Below, in pieces: positions 33,175 to 40,985 of a DNA stretch of 64,000 nucleotides (position 1 is its first letter; each line of letters opens with the position of its first letter). The DNA comes from Dyadobacter endophyticus. Its GTDB lineage: Bacteria; Bacteroidota; Bacteroidia; Cytophagales; Spirosomataceae. The translations under genes and the position numbers were made by a program. The notes below the pieces were generated by a model, which ran no database searches, was not told the DNA's origin, and saw nothing but the letters and a program-made list of their open reading frames with translations. The stretch spans positions 806,001-870,000 of the forward strand of contig NZ_BMIA01000003.1 in the NCBI RefSeq assembly GCF_014641595.1, given 5' to 3'.

Positions 33175-35889
33175 ATGGGAAGAGCGATTTTATTCATGAT
33201 CATGCTGGTGGCCGGCAGCGCAAATGCCTGGCAAGCCGGCTCACTACCCGGAAGCCCGGGCATAACATCTGCACCGGTTTCCGACCGCGTTATTCTACTG
33301 ACGATCAGCGAAAGATTCGATACCACAGGATGCCACAACACGAGCCGTTACTCGGCACATGCTACGAACGATCCTGACTATCAAACCACCGCCAATCCGG
33401 TTCTTATCGGCCTGCATAGTTTTGTCAAAGGTCTTTCATCTGCCGGCGAGCCCGATATTGTTTTTGAACTATACCTGATTTTTGGCAAACCATTCAAAAA
33501 CGGTAAGGTCTATCGCCTGCAAGCCGATGCGATCCGTGATTCCGACGGCAACGAAACAGCAGTGGATATCACTTTTACATTCAGCGACACCGAAATCCGC
33601 GGCAATGTGAAGGCCAATCAGATCGGATACCTGCCGGAAGGGCCGAAGTTAGGGAAATTAGGAAGGTTTCTGGGTGACGCCTGGTTTATGCCTGTCGATA
33701 CTATTTCACCGCCGCCATTCCAGGTGATCGGGACCGACCAGCAACCTGTTTTCAGCGGAACATGTCAATATCTCAAACCAGACTACGCATTCAGTGGCGA
33801 ACGGGTATTTGAGATAGATTTTTCGTCATGGCAAACGCCCGGCCAATACTTCATTTACGTTCCCGGTTACGGCAGGTCGGAGGCCTTCACCATTTCCGCG
33901 GATTGCTACAATGAACTCTATTACAACACGACAAGGGCGTTGTATTACCAGCGTTCGGGGAAGCTCGAAGCGGCACAAGCCGGTGCATGGGCACGTGAAG
34001 GTTTACCGTCCCAAACGGCGCAAATCCATACCTCGCATGTCAATTCTCCATTACATTCATCTTCGGATTATCCGCCCGGAACTGACATTCCCATGCAATA
34101 CGGATGGCTCGATGCAGGCGATTACGGGCGCTACGTGCCCACGGCAGCCAGCGCTTTGTTCGTCCTGTTCACAGCATTTGAACTCTATCCTGAAAAATTC
34201 CCCGACAAGCATTTGAACCTTCCCGAAAGCGGCAACGGCATTCCCGACTGGCTCGATGAAGCCAGATATGAAACCGATTGGCTTATGCAAATGCAGGCAC
34301 CCGACGGCGGAGTGTACTTCCGGGTCACCCCGGCGACATGGTCGCAGGGCCTGCCCGGCGACGAGCATAACACATTGTATATTTCGGAAAAGACGACACA
34401 ATCCACAGCGCTCTTCGCCGCGTCGATGGCTATGGCCGCCCGGAGTTTTAAGAAATACAATGCGACTTACGCGGCTTCCTGCCTCGAAAAAGCCCGCCAG
34501 GCATGGGCATTCCTGAAAGATCATCCCACTCCTACCCCGCCTGTTGATGTGCCTGGCATCAATGCAGGCCCGTACCCCGATCCGATCGATGCGGATAACC
34601 GGGCCTGGGCAGCCGCAGAGCTCTACAAAACAACCGGCGAAAACCTCTACAATACAGATTTCAACGAATGGTATTCCCAGATCCCACACCAGTTCCACGC
34701 GACCATGAGCTGGCAGCAGCATACTTTCAAAGCGGCCTGGGCCTATTCCACCACGTCTTTCCCAGTGAATACGGCATTCGTGGACGAATTCAAGGCCAGG
34801 CTGAATGGTGAAGTACTATTCAATTATTTCAACCGAACCATGAAAATCCACGCCTATCACGGCGCCTACCATCATTTCAAAGGCTATATCGGGTACGGTT
34901 CGTTCGGGATGGCACAGAGCTATGCATTCGATTACATCCTGTTTGCTTCCCTTCTCCAAAAACCCGAATTGCTGGATTATGCCAAAATTCAACTGGACAT
35001 CCCGCTCGGCAACAATCCACTCTCGCAATGTTTCATTACCGGTGCCGGCAAGTATTCGCCTAAGTACCCGCTGCATTGGTCGACAGTACCCGGCAAGTTC
35101 GCGGAGCCGGTCCCCGGTGTGCCGGTATTCGGGCCGACGGCCTCGCTGTTGATGAACAGGCCATCCAGCTTCGCCATTCAGGACCCGCAGAACCGCTACC
35201 CGCTGGGTTATCGCAAAGAAGACCCTTACCCTGTGTTGCGGCGCTACACCGATGCGCGCCAGGCTGTGGAAATGGCAGAATTTACCGTGCAGGAAATGAG
35301 TGTTACTGCTGCGGCCTTTGCGTTTTTCAGCAGCATTATCAATAAAGCGTTACCGGTACGGCTGGAAAAATTTGAAATAGAAACCCGGGAATGCAATGTC
35401 AGGCTGTGGTGGAGCACTTCCGAAGAAACCGACGCCGACTACTTTTCCATCGAGCGGAGTACAGACGGTAGGAATTTCAGGGAGATAGGCAAGGTAAATG
35501 CAGCCGGAACTTCCAAAACAACCCGGCATTACACCTTTGACGACCTTTCACCCAACCTGGCCAATTACTATCGCCTCAGGATCTTCGATACCGACAGCAC
35601 ATTCGAGAATTCGTCCATCCGGTTTGCGCGTCTGCGTTGCAGGCAGGTGAAGTGGTATGTTGTTCCGGCGAGCCGTCATATTTACCGGATTATATTTCAG
35701 AATGAAGCAGATAGTCGGGGCCCGCATTATTCCGCCAGGGTCTATAACGGACTGGGAATCGCGGTCAGGGCAACTTCCTCTCCCAGGCTCACGTTCGAAA
35801 CCACCGGATTGCCTTCGGGCGTGTACGTTGTACGACTGTACGGAAAGAGAGGTGAAGACCTCGGCAGTCAAAGGATTTTGATCCCATAG
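33175..35889 (+). CDS. Secreted glycoside hydrolase family 9 protein (cellulase-like) with C-terminal sorting-like domain
   Basis: 904 residues from the ATG at 33175; the GTG one codon upstream gives the same protein plus one residue. A signal peptide ends near SANA. Residues 40-250 hold Ig-like domains, including the cellulase N-terminal Ig-like domain (VKANQIGYLPEGPKLGKLG). The GH9 barrel follows: GWLDAGDYGRYV with the catalytic Asp pair, GNGIPDWLDEARYETDWLMQMQ, and LDIPLGNNPLSQCFITGAG. The usual distal catalytic Glu is best placed in VEMAEFTVQEM, a poor copy of the family motif NEVALxWNA. The last 90 residues resemble a type IX sorting domain (LPSGVYVVRLYG). It probably acts on beta-glucans outside the cell. 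Confidence 0.88.
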   Translation: MGRAILFMIMLVAGSANAWQAGSLPGSPGITSAPVSDRVILLTISERFDTTGCHNTSRYSAHATNDPDYQTTANPVLIGLHSFVKGLSSAGEPDIVFELYLIFGKPFKNGKVYRLQADAIRDSDGNETAVDITFTFSDTEIRGNVKANQIGYLPEGPKLGKLGRFLGDAWFMPVDTISPPPFQVIGTDQQPVFSGTCQYLKPDYAFSGERVFEIDFSSWQTPGQYFIYVPGYGRSEAFTISADCYNELYYNTTRALYYQRSGKLEAAQAGAWAREGLPSQTAQIHTSHVNSPLHSSSDYPPGTDIPMQYGWLDAGDYGRYVPTAASALFVLFTAFELYPEKFPDKHLNLPESGNGIPDWLDEARYETDWLMQMQAPDGGVYFRVTPATWSQGLPGDEHNTLYISEKTTQSTALFAASMAMAARSFKKYNATYAASCLEKARQAWAFLKDHPTPTPPVDVPGINAGPYPDPIDADNRAWAAAELYKTTGENLYNTDFNEWYSQIPHQFHATMSWQQHTFKAAWAYSTTSFPVNTAFVDEFKARLNGEVLFNYFNRTMKIHAYHGAYHHFKGYIGYGSFGMAQSYAFDYILFASLLQKPELLDYAKIQLDIPLGNNPLSQCFITGAGKYSPKYPLHWSTVPGKFAEPVPGVPVFGPTASLLMNRPSSFAIQDPQNRYPLGYRKEDPYPVLRRYTDARQAVEMAEFTVQEMSVTAAAFAFFSSIINKALPVRLEKFEIETRECNVRLWWSTSEETDADYFSIERSTDGRNFREIGKVNAAGTSKTTRHYTFDDLSPNLANYYRLRIFDTDSTFENSSIRFARLRCRQVKWYVVPASRHIYRIIFQNEADSRGPHYSARVYNGLGIAVRATSSPRLTFETTGLPSGVYVVRLYGKRGEDLGSQRILIP

Positions 35890-35923
35890 CCAGGGAACCA
35901 TTTATCCGGCGGTTCGACCGACG

Positions 35924-35971
35924 GGCACCGTTACCTTACATTAGTCCGAGACCGGTAGGAATGACGGTGCC
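35924..35971. repeat. Inverted repeat between GH9 and SPFH genes
   Basis: GGCACCGT (35924-35931) and ACGGTGCC (35964-35971) are perfect reverse complements with a 32-base loop that has a smaller TACC/GGTA pair inside. It could end the GH9 transcript or regulate the SPFH gene 40 bases further on; there is no T-run. Confidence 0.4.
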
Positions 35972-36010
35972 TTCGTGTTATTTTCGCCATAGACCTTAAA
36001 ACGACTTGTT

Positions 36011-36925
36011 ATGACCCCTTTCATTGTTCTGCTCGTCCTGGTGGTACTCACCATTCTGATGACCGTCAAGGTTGTCCCACAGCAAAGTGCTTATATTCTG
36101 GAACGTTTGGGGAAATTTTACGCCGTGCTTCAACCGGGCGTCAATTTCATCATCCCCTTTTTCGACCGGATCGCCTATAAGTACACGCTTAAAGAAGCCG
36201 CTGTGGATATTCCCGAGCAGATCTGTATCACCCGCGATAACGTGCAGGTGCGCATGGACGGGGTCATCTTTATTCAGGTAATCGATCCCAGAAAAGCAGC
36301 ATACGGTATTTCGGACTACACTTTTGCTGTAATACAATTGGCTCAAACCACCATGCGGAGCGAGATCGGCAAGCTGGATCTGGACAAGACATTTGAAGAA
36401 CGTATGACCATTAACCGTGCCGTAGTGGAATCCATCGACGAGGCGGCAACGGGCTGGGGCGTGAAAGTACTCCGCTACGAAATCAAGAACATTACCCCGC
36501 CCCAAAGCGTGTTGATAGCCATGGAAAAGCAAATGCAGGCCGAACGTGAACGGCGCGCGGTGATTCTGCAATCGGATGGTGAAAAACAGGCGGCAATCAA
36601 TGTGGCCGAGGGGCAAAAGCAGAAGGTAGTACTGGAATCGGAAGGTATCCGTTTACGACAAATCAACGAGGCGGAAGGTGAGGCTTCTGCATTGAAATCG
36701 GTTGCAGAAGCTACTGCTGAGAGTATCCGGCTAGTGGCTCAGGCGATTCGCGAAGAAGGTGGCGCCGAGGCTGTGCAGTTGAAAGTAGCCGAAAACTATG
36801 TAGAGCAATTTGGTAAAATAGCCAAAGCCGGTAACACGCTGATCCTCCCCGCCAACCTGGCCGATATGGGCTCGCTCATAGCCACCGCATTAACCGTAGT
36901 CAAGTCATCAGAACAGAAGCACTAG
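36011..36925 (+). CDS. SPFH/Band 7 domain protein (stomatin/QmcA-like)
   Basis: 304 residues. One membrane helix at the very N-terminus (FIVLLVLVVLTILM) anchors it; then the SPFH domain with VKVVPQQSAYILERLGKFYAVLQPGVNFIIPFFDRIAYKY, followed by a long coiled-coil (about residues 170-240, KQMQAERERRAVILQSDGEKQAAINVAEGQKQK). It forms large membrane rings with the protein encoded next, an NfeD family member, which is a conserved pair in bacteria (membrane microdomains; protease regulation). NfeD follows after 4 bases. Confidence 0.93.
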   Translation: MTPFIVLLVLVVLTILMTVKVVPQQSAYILERLGKFYAVLQPGVNFIIPFFDRIAYKYTLKEAAVDIPEQICITRDNVQVRMDGVIFIQVIDPRKAAYGISDYTFAVIQLAQTTMRSEIGKLDLDKTFEERMTINRAVVESIDEAATGWGVKVLRYEIKNITPPQSVLIAMEKQMQAERERRAVILQSDGEKQAAINVAEGQKQKVVLESEGIRLRQINEAEGEASALKSVAEATAESIRLVAQAIREEGGAEAVQLKVAENYVEQFGKIAKAGNTLILPANLADMGSLIATALTVVKSSEQKH

Positions 36926-36929
36926 TATC

Positions 36930-37364
36930 ATGGATTTGACCTTACCACAGATTTGGCTCATCGTAGGACTGGTAATGCTTCTGGCAGAACTGATCAGCGT
37001 GATGCTCGTGTTCGTATTTTTCGCGGCAGGCGCATTAATAACCTCCCTATTTACCTCAATCGGACTGCTGCCAAGCACCGAAAGCCAGATATTGGCCTTT
37101 TCAGCGATTTCACTGGTTTCGTTGCTCGTACTCCGCAAACACGCGCGCAAACTCCTCGAACGCCGGTCCGCAGCAGAATACAGCGAGTTTACCGGCGAAA
37201 CAGCCATGGTCATTCGCGACATTCCCGACAATGGCGAAGGCCGTATCTATTACCGCGGTGCCGAATGGAAAGCCATTTCAGAAACTCATCACAACATTCC
37301 TGCCGGCAGCAAAGTTGTGATCAAGAAAACGGACGGTATTGTCCTGATAGTGGAAGAATCCTGA
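36930..37364 (+). CDS. NfeD family membrane protein
   Basis: 144 residues. Three hydrophobic helices (about 8-30, 33-50 and 55-70) followed by a small C-terminal OB-fold domain with TGETAMVIRDIPDNGEGRIYYRGAEWKA, which is the typical NfeD 'short' form. It is the partner of the SPFH protein encoded 4 bases upstream and probably acts inside the same membrane ring. A bidirectional terminator follows. Confidence 0.9.
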   Translation: MDLTLPQIWLIVGLVMLLAELISVMLVFVFFAAGALITSLFTSIGLLPSTESQILAFSAISLVSLLVLRKHARKLLERRSAAEYSEFTGETAMVIRDIPDNGEGRIYYRGAEWKAISETHHNIPAGSKVVIKKTDGIVLIVEES

Positions 37365-37380
37365 ATTGAAAACAGATCAA

Positions 37381-37421
37381 AAAAAGCCGTGAGCACGATC
37401 GGGTCGTACTCACGGCTTTTT
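37381..37421. terminator. Bidirectional terminator between nfeD-like and phosphatase genes
   Basis: AAAAAGCCGTGAG (37381-37393) pairs perfectly with CTCACGGCTTTTT (37409-37421), a 13-bp stem with a 15-base loop that can also form an inner ACGA/TCGT stem. A on the left and T on the right allow action in both directions. Confidence 0.9.
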
Positions 37422-37437
37422 AATTTACAACACAAAA

Positions 37438-39111
37438 TTACTTTTTCAGCGCTTCCTCCACCGGAAGTCCGATGTTCCCGCTGCCTGGCAGGATGTGCAA
37501 CAACGCAGAAATGGTAGGCGCGATGTCGCAAACCGAAGTTCTCCTTACGGTCTCCCCTTTATTAATTCCCCATCCGAACATGACAAATGGCACCTGGGTG
37601 TCGTAGTTGTAAGGCGTGCCGTGTGAAGTTCCCGTGGAAGTGCCATAGAACCAGCCCGGCTGAGAAATCACCTGCAAATCACCGCTGCGTTTTGCATTTA
37701 CATTGTTTTTATACAATTCCAACTGATAGCTGTTAAGTGGCGCCTTGCCCATGTCGGTCAGGTCGATCACATCCGCGATACCCGGTACGGTCAAAGCCGC
37801 GTCACGTACCACGCTATACACGGCTGCGAGGGTAATGTTTTTCTTTCTTAAAAGGCTGTGGTCGAAATAGAGCTGGTTGTTGTCTGTCGCTACCACATAC
37901 TTATCTTTCCCAAAAGCCGCATTCAGCGCATCGGTAACGGAGTTGGTCAGCAACTTGCGGTCGACAAGGCCAGCCGGCAGTTTATGCTCCTGCGCAAAAC
38001 CGGGAACATCCACTACACCATGGTCCGCGGTGAGGAACACTGTATATTGACCTTTTCCTACCCAGCCATCCAGGAAGTTGAACAAATCCGCAAATTCACG
38101 GTCCAAACGCAGAAAATCGTCCTGCTGCTCAACCGAGTTCGGTCCAACCCGGTGCCCGATCTTGTCCGTCGAAGAAAAGCTGATCGCGAGAAAGTCGGTA
38201 TCTTTTCCTTTTCCAAGTTGCTCACCTTTGATGGCTTCGATAGCCATTTCTTTCGTGAGGGTGTTGCCCCAGGGCGTGTCGGTCACAATCCCGAAAGCGT
38301 CGCCCGACATGCCCATAAGCTCATAAGGGAACACCGGCCTCTTAGCGCCCGGCAATTTGCCTTCCCAAGCCACGTCGTCGGGAGAACTTTGCGTGTAAGC
38401 ATCCGCAGTTAGCAAAAGGTCCCAGCCTTTTTTGAGATATTCGGAAGGCATTTTCTTCGCATTATAATCCTTCGCCCATTGCGGCAGGTCGTCCATATAA
38501 TAGGTACTGCTCACCCAGTTACCGGTTTTGGAATCAAACCAGTACGCTGCATTTGCCGCGTGACCGGCGGGAAGGATCGAACCACGGTCTTTAATGGCAA
38601 CACCGATGGTTTTCGAGCGGAAGTTCGTCGCAATGCGGAGCTGATCGGTGACGGTGCTCACGAGCAGGTTTTTGGGAGACATTTTACCTACTGCCACATT
38701 GTTACTTCCGACGGTCTTTACAGTGCTGTCTTCCACACAATACACATCCTGCTTCACAATGGGGTCGTACCATTCATTGCCGACGATCCCGTTGATTGCA
38801 GGAATAGAGCCCGTGTAGGCCGACGCGTGCCCGGCAGCGGTAACTGTAAGCGCGTAGCTGTAATGATTGTTGCGGCAGTTAAAACCCTCATTCATCATTC
38901 TTTTGAAACCGCCTTCGGTATACTGGTCATAATACCGGTACAGGTAATCGTAACGCATTTGATCCACCACAATACCTACAACCAATTTTGGACGGGCAAG
39001 CGCAGTCGCCTTCGTGGCCGCGGTCTTTGGAGGGGTGACCTTCTTCGGGGTTTGCGCAGAAACGGCCGTAGTTGCCATTGCAGCCATTACCCAGCAAGCT
39101 AATTTTCTCAC
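37438..39111 (-). CDS. PafA-like alkaline phosphatase, copy 1
   Basis: 557 residues from the GTG at 39111, which gives a clean signal peptide (MRKLACWVMAAMATTAVSAQ). The longer frame starting at TTG 39135 would begin inside the terminator of the upstream gene. Alkaline phosphatase superfamily: metal ligands in VVGIVVDQMRYDYL, nucleophile Thr in YALTVTAAGHASAYTG, and the later DKIGHRVGP and LTADHGVVDVP with metal-binding His and Asp. The Thr nucleophile points to a PafA-like phosphate monoesterase. Exported to the periplasm. It is 557 residues like its upstream neighbour and follows it by 72 bases, as a tandem duplicate. No promoter is seen, so it may rely on read-through. Confidence 0.88.
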   Translation of the reverse strand: MRKLACWVMAAMATTAVSAQTPKKVTPPKTAATKATALARPKLVVGIVVDQMRYDYLYRYYDQYTEGGFKRMMNEGFNCRNNHYSYALTVTAAGHASAYTGSIPAINGIVGNEWYDPIVKQDVYCVEDSTVKTVGSNNVAVGKMSPKNLLVSTVTDQLRIATNFRSKTIGVAIKDRGSILPAGHAANAAYWFDSKTGNWVSSTYYMDDLPQWAKDYNAKKMPSEYLKKGWDLLLTADAYTQSSPDDVAWEGKLPGAKRPVFPYELMGMSGDAFGIVTDTPWGNTLTKEMAIEAIKGEQLGKGKDTDFLAISFSSTDKIGHRVGPNSVEQQDDFLRLDREFADLFNFLDGWVGKGQYTVFLTADHGVVDVPGFAQEHKLPAGLVDRKLLTNSVTDALNAAFGKDKYVVATDNNQLYFDHSLLRKKNITLAAVYSVVRDAALTVPGIADVIDLTDMGKAPLNSYQLELYKNNVNAKRSGDLQVISQPGWFYGTSTGTSHGTPYNYDTQVPFVMFGWGINKGETVRRTSVCDIAPTISALLHILPGSGNIGLPVEEALKK

Positions 39112-39133
39112 AATTAAGGGATTTAGGTAAAAC

Positions 39134-39165
39134 AAAAAACTGCGGAACCCGGTATGGCCCCGCAG
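39134..39165 (-). terminator. Terminator between the two PafA-like genes
   Basis: On the minus strand CTGCGG and CCGCAG (39160-39165 and 39140-39145) pair around a 14-base GC-rich loop with more pairing, followed by a run of six T (39134-39139). It lies 19 bases after the stop of copy 2 and 23 bases before the start of copy 1. Confidence 0.8.
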
Positions 39166-39183
39166 CGGATATCCTTTTTCAAA

Positions 39184-40857
39184 TTACTTTTTCAATGCTT
39201 CCTGCACGGGATTGCCCACATTCCCGCTCGGCGGCAATATGTGCAGCAATGCCGAAATGGTTGGTGCAATATCGGCAATGGAAGTGCGACGAAGCGTTTC
39301 GCCTTTGTTGATACCCCAGCCGTACAACAGGAAAGGAACGTGCGTATCGTAATTGTAAGGTGTGCCGTGATCCGTACCGGTGCTCATAGTCGAGGCAAAC
39401 CAGCCCGGCTGCAACAATACCTGCAAGTCGCCGCTGCGTTTGGCATTAATATTGTTCTTAAACAATTCCAACTGATAGGTGTTCAACGGTGCTTTGCCCA
39501 TATCGCGCAGGTTGATCACATCGGCCACGCCGTCCACGGCTAGCAATGCATCACGCAAAGTCTGATACACATCCGTAACGGTGATCTTTTTCTCTTTCAG
39601 GATTGCCTTGTTGAGGTAAAGTTGGTAGTTTTCAAATGCAGAAACATATTCCGCCTCACCATATGCGTCGTTCAAGGTTTTCACAATGGTGCGGGTCAGG
39701 GTGGTCGCATTCATGAGTCCCGCGGGCAACTTATGCTCTTGCCAGAATGCAGGCACATCCATCGCACCGTGGTCCGCGGTGAGGAACACGGTATAATTAC
39801 CTTTTCCGGCCCAGCTATCGAGGAAGTTGAAGAAATCGGCAAATTCTCTGTCCAATTTCAGGTAGTCGTCCTCTTGCTCCACCGAGTTCGGGCCAAACAT
39901 GTGGCCAATGCGGTCGGGAGACGAGAAGCTCACCGCCAGGAAATCCGTTTCCGCACCTTTTCCAAGATTTTCTCCCTTAATCGCCGCGATGGCCATTTCT
40001 TTGGTGATGGTATTGCCCCATGGCGAGGTAGTCAACGGACCATACGCATCGCCCGCATTGCCCGTAAGATCGTGCGGAAATACTGGCTTGGCTGCGTTTG
40101 AAAGCTTGCCTTCCCAGGGCACGTCGTCAGGCGAGCTTTGAGTATATTGTTCAATGGGGAGGAGCGTATTCCAGCCTTTTCCCATGTATTCGGCAGGCTT
40201 TTTCTGACTGTTAAAGTCGGTAGCCCATTGTGGCAGGCTATTCATATAATACGTACTCGTCACGAAATTTCCGGTTTTGGAATCGAACCAGTAAGCGCCT
40301 GATGCTGCGTGACCTGCCGGGAGAATGGACGCGCGGTCTTTAATCGCGACTCCGACGGTCTTGGAACGAAAATTCGTGGCAATGCGGAGCTGGTCGGTTA
40401 CGGTAGTTACCAGGAGGTTTTTCGGTGACATTTTACCCACCGTCACATTGCTACTCCCTACCGTTGCCACCGTGTTGTCGTCCGTACAATATACATTTTT
40501 GGCCTGCGCGGCGTCATACCAGTCGTTGCCCACGATACCGTTCATGGCAGGCATCGAGCCGGTATAAACCGCCGAATGGCCCGCCGCCGTTACAGTCAAT
40601 GCGTAGTGATAATGGTTATTCCGGCAGTTGAAGCCTTCATTGATGAGTCTTTTCAGACCGCCCTCCTTGTATTTGTCGTAATACCGGTACAGGTAATCGT
40701 AACGCATTTGGTCAACAACCATACCGACCACCAATTTCGGCCTTTCCAGCCTGGTAACCGAAGGACTGGTTTTAGGTTTAGTTTGACTAAAAACCGGTTG
40801 ACTGAGAACAAGCCCGGTGAACAAAACTCTGAGAAGCGGATGGTAGATCAATTTCAT
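39184..40857 (-). CDS. PafA-like alkaline phosphatase, copy 2
   Basis: 557 residues from the ATG at 40857 (MKLIYHPLLRVLFTGLV signal peptide, ending VFSQT). The in-frame start at 40902 falls inside the promoter's -7 box. The protein has the same motifs as copy 1: VVGMVVDQMRYDYL, YALTVTAAGHSAVYTG with Thr nucleophile, SPDRIGHMFGP and LTADHGAMDVP. The two copies share long identical blocks (for example around GVAIKDRxSILPAGHA and DIAPTISALLHILP), so they came from a gene duplication. Periplasmic or cell-surface phosphatase for phosphate monoesters. First gene of the pair, with its own promoter. Confidence 0.9.
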   Translation of the reverse strand: MKLIYHPLLRVLFTGLVLSQPVFSQTKPKTSPSVTRLERPKLVVGMVVDQMRYDYLYRYYDKYKEGGLKRLINEGFNCRNNHYHYALTVTAAGHSAVYTGSMPAMNGIVGNDWYDAAQAKNVYCTDDNTVATVGSSNVTVGKMSPKNLLVTTVTDQLRIATNFRSKTVGVAIKDRASILPAGHAASGAYWFDSKTGNFVTSTYYMNSLPQWATDFNSQKKPAEYMGKGWNTLLPIEQYTQSSPDDVPWEGKLSNAAKPVFPHDLTGNAGDAYGPLTTSPWGNTITKEMAIAAIKGENLGKGAETDFLAVSFSSPDRIGHMFGPNSVEQEDDYLKLDREFADFFNFLDSWAGKGNYTVFLTADHGAMDVPAFWQEHKLPAGLMNATTLTRTIVKTLNDAYGEAEYVSAFENYQLYLNKAILKEKKITVTDVYQTLRDALLAVDGVADVINLRDMGKAPLNTYQLELFKNNINAKRSGDLQVLLQPGWFASTMSTGTDHGTPYNYDTHVPFLLYGWGINKGETLRRTSIADIAPTISALLHILPPSGNVGNPVQEALKK

Positions 40858-40899
40858 GTCGATGCTATTGACAGCAGTAAGGTTCCTGTAAGTACTCGA

Positions 40900-40907
40900 C
40901 AAAGATA
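40900..40907 (-). promoter_or_regulatory. -7 box upstream of PafA-like copy 2
   Basis: TATCTTTG on the minus strand is an exact TAnnTTTG. No perfect TTG lies at the usual distance. The predicted RNA start near 40893 gives a leader of about 36 bases to the ATG at 40857 and excludes the earlier in-frame start. Confidence 0.55.
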
Positions 40908-40929
40908 AAGATGTACTACGTTTAAAAGC

Positions 40930-40963
40930 AGAAAACCGGCGTGCTTTTCACGACCGGTTTTCT
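40930..40963 (-). terminator. Terminator of the M16 peptidase gene
   Basis: AGAAAACCGG (40930-40939) pairs with CCGGTTTTCT (40954-40963), and an inner CGTG/CACG stem extends it. On the minus strand it follows the peptidase stop by 22 bases; T-rich sequence follows the stem. Confidence 0.75.
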
Positions 40964-40985
40964 GAATCTTAATCTTATTCTAATC

